DNA of 64,000 nucleotides. Source: Streptomyces sp. BK208 (GTDB lineage Bacteria > Actinomycetota > Actinomycetes > Streptomycetales > Streptomycetaceae). This document shows positions 54,103 to 63,541 of this stretch, one piece after another (within the stretch, counting starts at the first letter, position 1; every line of letters starts with the position of its first letter). Location of the stretch: contig NZ_SOAV01000005.1 of NCBI RefSeq assembly GCF_004364245.1, positions 1 through 64,000 of the forward strand. The letters run 5' to 3'. The position numbers and the translations under genes were made by a program. The notes under the pieces were generated by a model that saw nothing but the letters and a program-made list of their open reading frames with translations, searched no databases and was not told where the DNA came from.

Positions 54103-54608
54103 CCGGGGCGCACCGCCCACCGGCCGCCCGCCGTCGGCCGCGCCGGTCCGAGGGCCGGCCGCGGCTGCCCCGTCCGTGCGCCGCTCACCGTGGCGCAGGG
54201 GCGGTGCGGGGGCGAGTGCGCGAGGACGGGGGCAGGGGCGACCGACTTGCGCAGGCGGCGTACCCGTCCTGCTGAGCGTCGGGTAAGCGCCTGCCACGGG
54301 TGACGGTGAACCTGCGAACCCAGTAGCCGGCGGTGCTCGTCCCTCTTACGGAGGCTGGACGACCTCTCGGTGCCCTCCAGTCCGGGCCCGCGGCTGCGTC
54401 CAGGGCGTTGGCCGGGATGCGGGCCGGCCGGTTGTGGCGCTCGGAGGCGCTCGGGCTCGCGACGGCCGTCCCGTCCAGCTCCTTCGAGGGCCTCGGCGGT
54501 TCGGCAGTGCTGCCCCGGCGTACTGTCCGGGGCGGGCCCGGGTCCCGGAAGCGGACAGGGGCCGTGCCGGGCCCGCGTAGGGGCGGGGGCACGGCTTAGA
54601 TTGGCCGT
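54103..54608. other. 506-base intergenic region between guaD and a thioredoxin-domain gene
   Basis: No gene is firmly supported. A minus-strand frame of 135 codons (54185-54592) has fair codon bias for its first 70 codons, then loses it, and has no ribosome site; it may be a decayed fragment. The right end holds the promoter of the downstream gene. Confidence 0.45.
54597..54602 (+). promoter_or_regulatory. Candidate -10 box (TAGATT) for a leaderless mRNA
   Basis: TAGATT ends six bases before the ATG at 54609. It is a good match to the -10 consensus in an otherwise very G+C-rich context, and no ribosome site is present. Confidence 0.55.
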
Positions 54609-56648
54609 ATGCCGAATCGCCTTGCGAACGAGACCTCGCCGTACCTGCTCCAGCACGCGGACAATCCCGTCGACTGGTGGCCGTGGTCGCCGGAGGCGTT
54701 CGCGGAGGCGCGCGAGCGCGACGTCCCCGTGCTCCTCAGCGTCGGGTACAGCGCCTGCCACTGGTGTCACGTCATGGCCCACGAGTCCTTCGAGGACGAG
54801 ACGACCGCCGCGTTCCTGAACAGCCACTTCGTGTCCGTCAAGGTCGACCGCGAGGAGCGGCCGGACGTGGACGCCGTCTACATGGAGGCCGTGCAGGCGG
54901 CGACCGGGCAGGGCGGCTGGCCCATGACCGTCTTCCTCACGCCGGACGCCGAGCCCTTCTACTTCGGCACCTACTACCCGCCCGAGCCCCGGCACGGCAT
55001 GCCGTCCTTCCGCCAGGTGCTCCAGGGCGTGCACCAGGCCTGGTCGGAGCGGCGCGGCGAGGTCACCGAGGTCGCGGGGAAGATCGTGCGGGACCTCGCC
55101 GGGCGGGAGATCTCCTACGGCGGCGCCGAGGCGCCCGGCGAGGAGCAGCTCGGGCAGGCACTGCTCGGCCTCACCCGGGAGTACGACGAGCAGCGCGGCG
55201 GGTTCGGCGGGGCGCCGAAGTTCCCGCCGTCCATGGTGATCGAGTTCCTGCTGCGCCACCACGCCCGCACCGGCGCCGAGGGCGCCCTGCAGATGGCGGC
55301 CGACACCTGCGAGCGGATGGCGCGCGGCGGCATCTACGACCAGCTGGGCGGCGGTTTCGCCCGGTACTCCGTGGACCGCGAGTGGGTCGTGCCGCACTTC
55401 GAGAAGATGCTGTACGACAACGCCCTGCTGTGCCGGGTCTACGCTCACCTGTGGCGGGCCACCGGCTCCGACCTCGCCCGCCGGGTGGCGTTGGAGACCG
55501 CCGACTTCATGGTCCGCGAACTGCGCACCGCCGAGGGCGGTTTCGCCTCCGCGCTGGACGCCGACAGTGACGACGGCACCGGGAAGCACGTCGAGGGCGC
55601 GTACTACGTGTGGACGCCGGCCCAGCTCACCGAGGTCCTCGGCGCCGAGGACGCGGAGCTGGCCGCCCGGTACTTCGGCGTGACACAGGAGGGCACCTTC
55701 GAGCACGGCGCCTCCGTGCTGCAACTGCCGCAGCAGGAGGGCGTCTTCGACGCCGAGCGCGTCGCGTCGATCCGGGAGCGGCTGCTGGCCGCCCGGGACG
55801 GACGCCCCGCCCCGGGCCGGGACGACAAGGTGGTCGCCGCCTGGAACGGGCTGGCCATCGCCGCGCTCGCCGAGACCGGCGCCTACTTCGAGCGCCCCGA
55901 CCTGGTCGAGGCCGCCGTCACCGCCGGTGACCTGCTGGTGCGGCTGCACCTCGACGAGCAGGTGCGGCTGACCCGCACCAGCAAGGACGGCAGGGCCGGT
56001 GCCAACGCCGGGGTCCTGGAGGACTACGCCGACGTGGCCGAGGGGTTCCTCGCGCTGGCGTCGGTCACCGGGGAGGGTGTCTGGCTGGACTTCGCCGGTT
56101 TCCTGCTGGACCACGTCCTCACCCGCTTCGCGGACGAGTCCGGCTCGCTGTACGACACCGCGGCCGACGCCGAGCAGCTGATCCGCCGCCCGCAGGACCC
56201 GACCGACAACGCCACCCCGTCCGGCTGGAGCGCCGCCGCGGCCGCCCTGCTGTCCTACGCCGCCCACACCGGTTCCGCACCGCACCGGGCCGCCGCCGAG
56301 CGCGCCCTCGGCGTGGTGAAGACGCTCGGCCCACGCGTCCCGCGCTTCGTCGGCTGGGGACTGGCGGCCGCCGAGGCGCTGCTCGACGGCCCGCGGGAAG
56401 TCGCCGTGGTCGGAGCCGGCCCGGCCGACGGAGCCGCGCGGGGACTGCACCGCACGGCGCTGCTGGGGACGGCCCCCGGGGCGGTCGTGGCCTTCGGCGC
56501 CGAGGGGAGCGACGAGTTCCCGCTGCTCGCCGACCGGCCCCTGGTGGGCGGGGCGCCGGCCGCCTACGTCTGCCGGAACTTCACCTGCGACGCGCCGACC
56601 ACCGACCCGGAGCGGCTGCGCGCCGCGCTGGTCGCACCCAACGGCTGA
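54609..56648 (+). CDS. Thioredoxin-domain / six-hairpin protein of the YyaL-SSP411 family
   Basis: The 679-residue protein joins an N-terminal thioredoxin-like domain (DUF255, about residues 1-165) to a six-hairpin glycosidase-like domain (about 200-560). Seen: the opening [24 protein letters not shown], the redox motif SACHWCHVM near residue 48, [12 protein letters not shown] near 101 and [26 protein letters not shown] near 250. The domain pair and length are normal for this widespread family, whose reaction is still unclear. Translation probably starts on a leaderless mRNA at 54609. It stands alone, convergent with the Mut7-C gene. Confidence 0.92.
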   Translation: MPNRLANETSPYLLQHADNPVDWWPWSPEAFAEARERDVPVLLSVGYSACHWCHVMAHESFEDETTAAFLNSHFVSVKVDREERPDVDAVYMEAVQAATGQGGWPMTVFLTPDAEPFYFGTYYPPEPRHGMPSFRQVLQGVHQAWSERRGEVTEVAGKIVRDLAGREISYGGAEAPGEEQLGQALLGLTREYDEQRGGFGGAPKFPPSMVIEFLLRHHARTGAEGALQMAADTCERMARGGIYDQLGGGFARYSVDREWVVPHFEKMLYDNALLCRVYAHLWRATGSDLARRVALETADFMVRELRTAEGGFASALDADSDDGTGKHVEGAYYVWTPAQLTEVLGAEDAELAARYFGVTQEGTFEHGASVLQLPQQEGVFDAERVASIRERLLAARDGRPAPGRDDKVVAAWNGLAIAALAETGAYFERPDLVEAAVTAGDLLVRLHLDEQVRLTRTSKDGRAGANAGVLEDYADVAEGFLALASVTGEGVWLDFAGFLLDHVLTRFADESGSLYDTAADAEQLIRRPQDPTDNATPSGWSAAAAALLSYAAHTGSAPHRAAAERALGVVKTLGPRVPRFVGWGLAAAEALLDGPREVAVVGAGPADGAARGLHRTALLGTAPGAVVAFGAEGSDEFPLLADRPLVGGAPAAYVCRNFTCDAPTTDPERLRAALVAPNG

Positions 56649-56686
56649 GCCGGGCGGCACCGGCCGCCGGTGACCGTCCGGGCCGC

Positions 56687-57418
56687 TCAGTGGCCCTGGG
56701 CGCTCCTGCTCACGGCGCGCTCCACGATCGCCTCCAGCTGCTCGTGGTGCGCGCCCCTCCAGTAGGCGCGTCCGCACGCGGCGCACTGGGCGAAGACGTC
56801 GTACGACCGCTGCGTTCCGCCCTTGAGCTGCTGGGCCACCTCCTCCTTGGTGGCCGCCCGGAGCAGGCCGTTGCAGGCGGTGCACCGCGTCCACGGGCGC
56901 AGCGCGGGCCGGAACCGGTCCAGGATCTCCTGAAGCTGCTCGTCGGGGCGGGTGCTGTAGACGTAGGCGCCGGCCCACAGCTCGCGGCGGCGCAGCAGCC
57001 CCCGGTCGCGGCTGAGCATGACCCGCTTCTCGGCCGCCGACAGCGCGGCGAGCGCCGGGTCGCCGAGGTCCGTCGACTCGTAGGCCGTGTCCACGCCGAG
57101 CAGCCGCAGCCGTCGGGCGAGGGTGCCGAGGTGCACGTCGAGGAGGAACCGCAGGGGAGCGCCGGGGACCCGCTGAGGGTGCTCGACGGGCCTCACGCGC
57201 ACCGACTCGCCGCCCGACGGGACGTGTCCGGGCCCGGCCTCGCGGCCGTCGACGAGCAGGGCGCCGACCTCGGTCAGCGGGACGCCGAGGGACTCCACGA
57301 GGTGACCGAGGGTGGAGACGCCGTCGGTGGCCGTCAGGGCGGTGCCGGTGGAGCGGGCGCGGGGGACGAACAGACGCAGCTCGGGGGCGAACTCGACGCG
57401 GATCTCGGGACCGTTCAC
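56687..57418 (-). CDS. Mut7-C RNase domain protein with ubiquitin-like N-terminus
   Basis: The 243-residue protein has a beta-grasp, MoaD-like N-terminal domain (about 1-80) and a Mut7-C domain (about 88-235). Seen: the PIN-like acidic entry RFLLDVHLGTLARRLRLLGVDT near 89, VMLSRDRGLLRR near 133, and a zinc ribbon from RCTACNGLL near 176 and QCAACGRAYWRG near 212. Mut7-C domains are predicted RNases. The GTG at 57418 lies four bases after the tetR stop, so the genes are co-transcribed. It ends the hemolysin III-tetR-Mut7-C operon. Its cellular target is unknown. Confidence 0.88.
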   Translation of the reverse strand: MNGPEIRVEFAPELRLFVPRARSTGTALTATDGVSTLGHLVESLGVPLTEVGALLVDGREAGPGHVPSGGESVRVRPVEHPQRVPGAPLRFLLDVHLGTLARRLRLLGVDTAYESTDLGDPALAALSAAEKRVMLSRDRGLLRRRELWAGAYVYSTRPDEQLQEILDRFRPALRPWTRCTACNGLLRAATKEEVAQQLKGGTQRSYDVFAQCAACGRAYWRGAHHEQLEAIVERAVSRSAQGH

Positions 57419-57422
57419 CCGG

Positions 57423-58130
57423 TCAGGATGCCACGGGGTCCGGGCCGGGACCCCGGGCTTCTCCGCGGCCCTCCCGGGGGCCTTGCCGGAGGGCGGGCAG
57501 CCCGTTCTCCAGGGCGTCCAGGGCGCGGTCGACCAGCTCGGCCAGGCTCTCCTCGTGGTCGTGTTCGGCCCAGTACCGCGAGACCTCCATCAGGCCGCCG
57601 ACCAGGGACATCGACACGGTCCTGACCTCCAGCGAGTCCGGGGCGAGGCCGGTGCGGTCGGCGATGGCGCGGGCGAGCACCCGCCCGGTGGCCGACATGT
57701 TCTCCAGCATCCGGCAGCGCACCGCGGGCACCTCGGCCAGCAGCCGCGTCCGCAGCCGGGTCAGCTCGGCCTCCTCGCCGGCGCCGACGCCGAGCACCGC
57801 GCGCAGGACGTGCCGCAGGGACTCCGGCCACGGCTCTCCGGCGGGCCGGGCGGCGAGCCCCGCCGCCATGACCGGGTCGTACGCGTCCGTGAGGACGATG
57901 TCCTCCTTGGTCGGCAAGTAGCGCAGCACGGTCGACGGGGACACCTCGGCGCGCCCGGCGATCTGCTCGACCGTCGTCGCCTCGTACCCCTGCTGCCGGA
58001 TCAGCCCGTAGGCCGCGGCGCGGATCGCCGCACGGGTCTTGGCCTTCTTCCGCTCCCGCAGACCCGGCCGCGCGCCGCCGGTGGGGGAGAGGGGGGAGCG
58101 TACGCCGGTCATACGGCCATTGTCGGCCAT
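57423..58130 (-). CDS. TetR-family transcriptional regulator
   Basis: The 235-residue regulator has a Met/Pro/Gly-rich N-terminal tail, a TetR HTH near residues 28-80 (RERKKAKTRAAIRAAAYGLIRQQGYEATTVEQIAGRAEVSPSTVLRYLPTKED is the domain, shown in full family order) and a helical ligand domain similar to the MftR/TetR_C group. GAGGGGG precedes the ATG at 58130. It lies 27 bases after the hemolysin III gene and four bases before the Mut7-C gene, all on one strand. A palindrome in the hemolysin III promoter is a likely target, giving autoregulation of the operon. Confidence 0.9.
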   Translation of the reverse strand: MADNGRMTGVRSPLSPTGGARPGLRERKKAKTRAAIRAAAYGLIRQQGYEATTVEQIAGRAEVSPSTVLRYLPTKEDIVLTDAYDPVMAAGLAARPAGEPWPESLRHVLRAVLGVGAGEEAELTRLRTRLLAEVPAVRCRMLENMSATGRVLARAIADRTGLAPDSLEVRTVSMSLVGGLMEVSRYWAEHDHEESLAELVDRALDALENGLPALRQGPREGRGEARGPGPDPVAS

Positions 58131-58157
58131 GCGCCGCCCCCTCGGAGCCCGTGCCGC

Positions 58158-58862
58158 CTAGTACGCGACCAGCGAGATCCCCACGTAGTGCGCGATGAAG
58201 GCGGCCAGCGTGAAGGAGTGGAAGACCTCGTGGAAGCCGAACCAGCGCGGGGACGGGTTGGGACGCTTCAGGCCGTAGATGACGCCGCCCGCGCTGTAGA
58301 GGAGCCCGCCCACGATGACCAGGACGAGGACGGCGATGCCGCCGGCCCGCATGAACTCGGGCAGGTAGAAGACGGCCGCCCAGCCCATCGCGAGGTAGCA
58401 GGGCGTGTAGAGCCAGCGCGGTGCGCCGACCCAGAAGACCCGGAAGACGATGCCTGCCGCAGCGGCCGCCCAGATGCCCCACAGCAGCCACTCGCCCTGG
58501 GCGCCGGGCAGCAGCAGCATCGTGAGCGGAGTGTAGGTGCCCGCGATGATCAGGAAGATGTTGGCGTGATCGAGGCGGCGCAGCACGCCGTCCATGCGCG
58601 GGCTCCAGTTGCCCCGGTGGTAGAGCGCGCTGACGCCGAACAGCAGGCAGGCCGTGAGGACGTAGATCCCGCAGGCGATGCGGGCCTCGGACGATTCGGC
58701 GAGCGCGGTGAGCACCAGACCGGCGACGAGGACGGCCGGGAACATACCGAGGTGGAGCCAGCCGCGCAGCTTCGGCTTGACCGGGTGCGGAAGGGAGAGC
58801 GCTACAGGGCCCTGGCCGGCGGCGGCCGAGTCCCTGGGCGCGTCGGGGACGGACGCAGTCAT
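58158..58862 (-). CDS. Hemolysin III family membrane protein (PAQR-like)
   Basis: The 234-residue protein has seven hydrophobic segments and the PAQR-type metal ligands: Ser/His in FGVSALYHRGNW near residue 80, Asp/His in RRLDHANIFLIIAGTYTP near 97, and HEVFHSFTLAAFIAHY near 210, whose two His residues complete the site. Members act as membrane hydrolases or receptors; haemolysis is only known for a few. The ATG at 58862 is chosen because TACGAT lies exactly six bases upstream, so the message is probably leaderless. It leads an operon with tetR and the Mut7-C gene. Confidence 0.92.
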   Translation of the reverse strand: MTASVPDAPRDSAAAGQGPVALSLPHPVKPKLRGWLHLGMFPAVLVAGLVLTALAESSEARIACGIYVLTACLLFGVSALYHRGNWSPRMDGVLRRLDHANIFLIIAGTYTPLTMLLLPGAQGEWLLWGIWAAAAAGIVFRVFWVGAPRWLYTPCYLAMGWAAVFYLPEFMRAGGIAVLVLVIVGGLLYSAGGVIYGLKRPNPSPRWFGFHEVFHSFTLAAFIAHYVGISLVAY

Positions 58863-58874
58863 GGACGCATCGTA

Positions 58875-58890
58875 CCTACGGTTCCGTAAG
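58875..58890. promoter_or_regulatory. Palindrome in the hemolysin III promoter
   Basis: CCTACGG-TT-CCGTAAG (plus strand) is a 16-base dyad with one mismatch, placed directly upstream of the TACGAT -10 box (58869-58874) of the minus-strand hemolysin III gene. A repressor bound here would block RNA polymerase. The TetR protein encoded in the same operon is the obvious candidate. Confidence 0.65.
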
Positions 58891-59149
58891 TTACGCATCA
58901 GTACGGCCAGGTGCCCCATGGCAAGTGGCCATCATCTCACGGGGGGTGAGGTGACGCATTCCCGGTTCCGGGACGTGGCGAGCCTCACGCCGCTCAAGTG
59001 TGACGCCCTCTGGACAGATGGGCGCTCGCGTCGGATGATCAAATGAGTGCGGTCGACACCGGATGAGCGCCCAAGAGGACGACGTCACGCATCCGGGTCG
59101 CAGCCCCCACGGGGCCTGTCAGCAAAAAACCCCTCACTTAGGAGCAATC

Positions 59150-60979
59150 GTGGCGCGCGACATCGCTGCTCCCCCCGTCCCCACCGACCACCAGGAACTG
59201 ATCTCGTGGGTGAACGAGATCGCCGAACTGACCCAGCCGGACGCAGTGGTCTGGTGCGACGGATCCGAGGCCGAGTACGAGCGCCTGTGCGGGGAGCTCG
59301 TCGAGAAGGGCACCTTCCGCAAGCTCGACCCGATCAAGCGCCCCAACTCCTACTACGCGGCCTCCGACCCCTCCGACGTCGCGCGTGTCGAGGACCGGAC
59401 CTTCATCTGCTCCGCCAAGGAGGAGGACGCGGGCCCCACCAACCACTGGAAGGACCCCGCCGAGATGCGGGAGATCTTCACCGGTGACCAGGGAGAGGGC
59501 GGCCTGTTCCGCGGTTCCATGCGCGGCCGGACCATGTACGTCGTGCCCTTCTGCATGGGCCCCCTCGGCTCCCCGCTGTCCGCGCTGGGCGTCGAGATCA
59601 CCGACTCCGCCTACGTCGCGGTCTCCATGCGCACCATGACCCGCATGGGACAGCCCGTCCTGGACGAGCTGGGCGAGGACGGCTTCTTCGTCAAGGCCGT
59701 GCACACGCTCGGCGCGCCGCTCGCCGAGGGCGAGGCGGACGTCCCGTGGCCCTGCAACAGCACCAAGTACATCTCGCACTTCCCCGAGGACCGCGAGATC
59801 TGGTCCTACGGCTCCGGCTACGGCGGCAACGCCCTGCTCGGCAAGAAGTGCTACGCGCTGCGCATCGCCTCCGTCATGGCCCGCGACGAGGGCTGGCTCG
59901 CCGAGCACATGCTGGTGCTGAAGCTGACCCCGCCCACCGGCGCGCCCAAGTACGTCGCCGCCGCCTTCCCGTCGGCCTGCGGCAAGACCAACCTCGCCAT
60001 GCTGGAGCCGACGATCTCCGGCTGGACCGTGGAGACCATCGGCGACGACATCGCCTGGATGCGCTTCGGCGAGGACGGCCGCCTGTACGCGATCAACCCC
60101 GAGGCCGGCTTCTTCGGTGTCGCGCCCGGCACCGGTGAGCACACCAACGCCAACGCGATGAAGACGCTGTGGGGCAACTCGGTCTTCACCAACGTCGCCC
60201 TCACCGACGACGGCGACGTGTGGTGGGAGGGCATGACGGAGGAGACCCCGGCCCACCTGACCGACTGGAAGGGCAACGACTGGACGCCCGAGTCGGGCAC
60301 GCCGGCCGCGCACCCCAACGCGCGCTTCACCACGCCCGCCTCCCAGTGCCCGATCATCGCGCCGGAGTGGGAGGACCCGAAGGGCGTGCCGATCTCGGCG
60401 ATCCTCTTCGGCGGGCGCCGCGCCACCGCCGTACCGCTGGTCACCGAGTCCTTCGACTGGAACCACGGTGTCTTCCTCGGTGCCAACGTGGCCTCCGAGA
60501 AGACCGCCGCCGCCGAGGGCAAGGTCGGCGAGCTGCGCCGCGACCCCTTCGCCATGCTGCCGTTCTGCGGCTACAACATGGGCGACTACATGGGGCACTG
60601 GGTCGACGTGGCCAAGGACAAGGACCAGTCCAAGCTGCCGAAGATCTACTACGTCAACTGGTTCCGCAAGGACGACGAGGGCCGGTTCGTCTGGCCCGGT
60701 TTCGGCGAGAACGGCCGCGTCCTGAAGTGGATCGTGGAGCGCCTGGAAGGCAAGGCGGACGGCGTCGAGACCCCGATCGGCGTGCTGCCGACCAAGGAGT
60801 CCCTCGACACCGACGGCCTCGACCTCGCCGACGCGGACCTGGAGTTCCTGCTCAGCGTCGACAAGGAGGTGTGGCGCGAGGAGGCGGCGCTCGTCCCCGA
60901 GCACCTGAACACCTTCGGCGACCACACGCCCACCGAGCTGTGGGACCAGTACCGGGCCCTGGTGCAGCGCCTGGGCTGA
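59150..60979 (+). CDS. pckA: GTP-dependent phosphoenolpyruvate carboxykinase
   Basis: The 609-residue enzyme interconverts oxaloacetate and phosphoenolpyruvate with GTP, linking the citrate cycle to gluconeogenesis. Seen: [18 protein letters not shown] near residue 125, the P-loop [12 protein letters not shown] near 275 with the reactive Cys typical of GTP forms, the metal site [10 protein letters not shown] near 298, and the guanine-binding [12 protein letters not shown] region near 440. The GTG at 59150 has TTAGGAG six bases upstream; the open frame extends to 59063 without support. Two hairpins and a tandem-repeat array follow. Length and sequence are typical of actinobacteria. Confidence 0.96.
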   Translation: MARDIAAPPVPTDHQELISWVNEIAELTQPDAVVWCDGSEAEYERLCGELVEKGTFRKLDPIKRPNSYYAASDPSDVARVEDRTFICSAKEEDAGPTNHWKDPAEMREIFTGDQGEGGLFRGSMRGRTMYVVPFCMGPLGSPLSALGVEITDSAYVAVSMRTMTRMGQPVLDELGEDGFFVKAVHTLGAPLAEGEADVPWPCNSTKYISHFPEDREIWSYGSGYGGNALLGKKCYALRIASVMARDEGWLAEHMLVLKLTPPTGAPKYVAAAFPSACGKTNLAMLEPTISGWTVETIGDDIAWMRFGEDGRLYAINPEAGFFGVAPGTGEHTNANAMKTLWGNSVFTNVALTDDGDVWWEGMTEETPAHLTDWKGNDWTPESGTPAAHPNARFTTPASQCPIIAPEWEDPKGVPISAILFGGRRATAVPLVTESFDWNHGVFLGANVASEKTAAAEGKVGELRRDPFAMLPFCGYNMGDYMGHWVDVAKDKDQSKLPKIYYVNWFRKDDEGRFVWPGFGENGRVLKWIVERLEGKADGVETPIGVLPTKESLDTDGLDLADADLEFLLSVDKEVWREEAALVPEHLNTFGDHTPTELWDQYRALVQRLG

Positions 60980-61065
60980 GCACCGTCCCCACCCCAGCTC
61001 CGTGGCCGGTCCGACTAGCCCTGACCCGCGAAGTCGTCACGAAGGCCGGTCACGAGGGGGCCCCG

Positions 61066-61149
61066 CCCCGCTCCAGTAGCTCGATGTCCCGGAGCGGGGG
61101 AGGTCCCGTACGGGCCGGGTCCCCGCACAAAGGCGTGCGCCGGACCCGG
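61066..61149 (+). terminator. Two hairpins downstream of pckA
   Basis: CCCCGCTCC (61066-61074) pairs with GGAGCGGGG (61091-61099), and CCGGGTCC (61115-61122) pairs with GGACCCGG (61142-61149). They lie 87 and 136 bases past the pckA stop and probably end its transcript. Confidence 0.65.
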
Positions 61150-61187
61150 CCCTTCGACATCTCCACACCGACAGCGAGACGCGCCCC

Positions 61188-61475
61188 GAAGGGGCGCGGG
61201 GAACTGCGCGACCAGCCACACCGCACGGAAAGCCGCCGGCCGTCAGCGGCCCTACGGCGCCGTGGCGACCGACGCCGGCGGGGACGCGCCTCGAAGGGGC
61301 GCGGGGAACTGCGCGACCAGCCCCAACGGACGGAAAGCCGCCGACCGGCAGCAGCCCTACGGTGCCGTGGCGACGGACGCCGGCGGTGACGCGCCTCGAA
61401 GGGGCGCGGGGAACTGCGCGACCAGCCCCAACGGACGGAAAGCCGCCGACCGTCAGCAGCCCTACGGCGCCGTGG
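61188..61475. repeat. Three tandem copies of a 105-base intergenic repeat
   Basis: Units begin at 61188, 61293 and 61398, an exact 105-base period, each opening with GAAGGGGCGCGGGGAACTGC. Copies two and three are nearly identical and copy one has drifted; copy three ends near 61475. The opening 36 or so bases match the dispersed intergenic repeat I know from many Streptomyces chromosomes. Each unit has the small hairpin GCGCC-TCGAA-GGGGCGC at its junction. Because 105 is divisible by three, open frames run through the array on both strands, but I do not regard them as genes. Confidence 0.88.
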
Positions 61476-61569
61476 CGCCCCCGGCCAAGCCCCACGCAGT
61501 GAGTGGCACCCGGTCCGCGCGTCGCTGCGGGTGCGCGCGGACCGGGGCCGTCAGGGGGAGCCCGGAGGC

Positions 61570-61992
61570 TCAGCGGGACGCGAGTTCGCGCGGCTCCAGG
61601 GCCGCGGCGTGGGCGTCCATGCGCTCGGCGGTCAGGATCGCGGCCGCCGTGTCGGCGCGCGAGGCGGCGACCACCAGGGCGCGGGCCGCCAGGGTGTGCG
61701 CCCGCCGGTGCAGGGCCGCCGGTTGCGGCTCCGGGTGGCCGGCGGTCACGTGCAGCCGGACCGGCGCCTGACCTCCCCGCAGCCGGGTCACCTGCTCGCA
61801 GAGCCGGTCGGCGGCGGCGTCCAGGCCGGTGTCGGGCGCCAGTGCGCGCAGCTCGTCCGTGACGGCGAGCAGTGCGGCGAGATGGCCGGCGAGCTGGATG
61901 TCCAGTTCCTCGTCCCGGGACCGGTGGGGGAAGTCCGTGGTGCCGCCGGCCATCGTGCTGTGGACCGACTTGCTGCGGATCGGCTCGTACAT
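61570..61992 (-). CDS. Small helical protein of unknown function
   Basis: The 140-residue protein is almost wholly helical and soluble, rich in Ala, Leu, Arg and His, with no membrane span or known motif. It may form a four-helix bundle (for example DIQLAGHLAALLAVTDELRAL near 31-51 and HRRAHTLAARALVVAASRADTAAAIL near 94-119). GGAGG seven bases before the ATG at 61992 gives firm support for the start. A TAGGAT box and an ATTG-4-CAAT dyad lie in its promoter region. It is downstream of the aminotransferase gene on the same strand with a 102-base gap. Confidence 0.78.
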   Translation of the reverse strand: MYEPIRSKSVHSTMAGGTTDFPHRSRDEELDIQLAGHLAALLAVTDELRALAPDTGLDAAADRLCEQVTRLRGGQAPVRLHVTAGHPEPQPAALHRRAHTLAARALVVAASRADTAAAILTAERMDAHAAALEPRELASR

Positions 61993-62029
61993 GGGATGGC
62001 CTCCTGAGTGCTTCAGGAAACCATCCTAC

Positions 62030-62041
62030 ATTGGATTCAAT
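62030..62041. promoter_or_regulatory. ATTG-4-CAAT dyad in a promoter region
   Basis: ATTGGATTCAAT lies in an unusually A+T-rich patch, two bases upstream of a TAGGAT -10-like box (62023-62028, minus strand) for the gene starting at 61992. The form is that of a MarR- or GntR-type operator. Confidence 0.45.
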
Positions 62042-62094
62042 CTAAAGTTGACGCCGTTCGTGGCAAAGTCCGGGAACAGGGTCCGGACGGCGGC

Positions 62095-63306
62095 TCAGTG
62101 CTGGCCGTACCCGTCCAGGAAGGTGCCGATCCGGCCCACCGCCTCGCGCAGGTCCGCGGCCGTCGGCAGGGTCACCACCCGGAAGTGGTCGGGCTCGGGC
62201 CAGTTGAAGCCGGTGCCCTGGACGACCATGATCTTCTCCTGGCGCAGCAGGTCCAGGACCATCCGGCGGTCGTCCTTGATCTTGAAGACCTTGGGGTCCA
62301 GCCGCGGGAACAGGTACAGCGCCCCCTTCGGCTTCACGCAGGTCACGCCCGGGATGCTGGTCAGCGCCTCGTGTGCGGCGTCCCGCTGCTCGCGCAGCCG
62401 CCCGCCGGGCAGCACCAGCTCGTTGATGGTCTGCCGCCCGCTGAGCGCCGCGACCACGCCGTGCTGGCCCGGCATGTTGGCGCACAGGCGCATGTTCGCC
62501 AGGACCGTCAGGCCCTCGATGTAGGACTCGGCGTGCGCGCGCGGCCCGGAGATCGACATCCAGCCGACCCGGTAACCGGCCACCCGGTACGCCTTCGACA
62601 TGCCGTTGAAGGTGAGCGTGAGCAGGTCGGGGGCGATCGCGGCGGTCGGGGTGTGCGTGGCGTCGTCGTACAGGATCTTGTCGTAGATCTCGTCGGAGCA
62701 GACCAGCAGGTTGTGCCGGCGCGCGATGTCCGTCAGCCCGCGCAGCATCGCGTCGTCGTAGACCGCGCCCGTCGGGTTGTTCGGATTGATGATCACCAGC
62801 GCCTTGGTGCGGTCGGTGATCTTCCGCTCCACGTCCGCCAGGTCCGGCATCCAGTCGGACTGCTCGTCGCAGCGGTAGTGCACCGCGGTGCCGCCGGAGA
62901 GCGAGACGGCGGCCGTCCACAGCGGGTAGTCGGGCGCCGGGACGAGGACCTCGTCGCCGTCGTCCAGCAGGCCCTGCATCGCCATCACGATCAGCTCGGA
63001 GACGCCGTTGCCGATGAAGACGTGCTCGACGTCCGTCTCGATGCCGAGGGTCTGGTTGTGCATGACCACGGCCCGGCGCGCCGCCAGCAGACCCTTCGCG
63101 TCGCCGTAGCCGTGGGCCGTGGAGACGTTGCGGAGGATGTCCTCCAGGATCTCCGGCGGGCACTCGAAGCCGAAGGCGGCCGGGTTGCCGGTGTTCAGCT
63201 TCAGGATGCGGTGGCCGGCCGCTTCCAGCCGCATCGCCTCCTCGAGCACCGGGCCCCGGATCTCGTAACAGACGTTGGCGAGCTTGGTCGACTGGATCAC
63301 CTGCAT
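62095..63306 (-). CDS. alaA: PLP-dependent aminotransferase, alanine type (AlaA-like)
   Basis: The 403-residue fold type I aminotransferase probably interconverts alanine and 2-oxoglutarate with pyruvate and glutamate. Seen: NTGNPAAFGFECPPEI near residue 39, a HGYGDAKGLLAARRAV segment near 65 typical of AlaA/AlaT, NPNNPTGAVY near 174, the PLP lysine in NGMSKAYRVAGYRVGW near 236-251, and the C-terminal Arg in DHFRVVTLP near 375. The ATG at 63306 opens MQVIQSTKLANVCYEIRGP, the usual start of this group. It may be read with the small gene downstream, though that has its own promoter-like region. Confidence 0.9.
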   Translation of the reverse strand: MQVIQSTKLANVCYEIRGPVLEEAMRLEAAGHRILKLNTGNPAAFGFECPPEILEDILRNVSTAHGYGDAKGLLAARRAVVMHNQTLGIETDVEHVFIGNGVSELIVMAMQGLLDDGDEVLVPAPDYPLWTAAVSLSGGTAVHYRCDEQSDWMPDLADVERKITDRTKALVIINPNNPTGAVYDDAMLRGLTDIARRHNLLVCSDEIYDKILYDDATHTPTAAIAPDLLTLTFNGMSKAYRVAGYRVGWMSISGPRAHAESYIEGLTVLANMRLCANMPGQHGVVAALSGRQTINELVLPGGRLREQRDAAHEALTSIPGVTCVKPKGALYLFPRLDPKVFKIKDDRRMVLDLLRQEKIMVVQGTGFNWPEPDHFRVVTLPTAADLREAVGRIGTFLDGYGQH

Positions 63307-63541
63307 GCCCGCGAGCTTACGACCCGGTTACGGCCCATGGGCCGTGTTTCCCGCCACGTGAGACGTGCGCGCCGGGGTGGCCGCCCACGTCCTCCGCCGT
63401 GTCCGGCGGGCCGGATCGCGCCAACGGGCGGCCGGATAGCGCCCCTTGTTCACGCCCCTCGCTGTCATGAGAATGCCCATGACAATCCGGGTGCCGTCCG
63501 GAAGACCTCCGGCCGGTGCCCTCCATAGAGGGGACCCCCAC

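Noticed and set aside
54185..54592. 135-codon minus-strand frame
   Set aside because: Codon bias fades after about 70 codons and there is no ribosome site; could be a decayed gene but not supported enough to annotate.
61037..61771. Repeat-protein-like frames through the 105-base array on both strands
   Set aside because: They exist only because the period is a multiple of three; no start signals, and the core is a known intergenic repeat.
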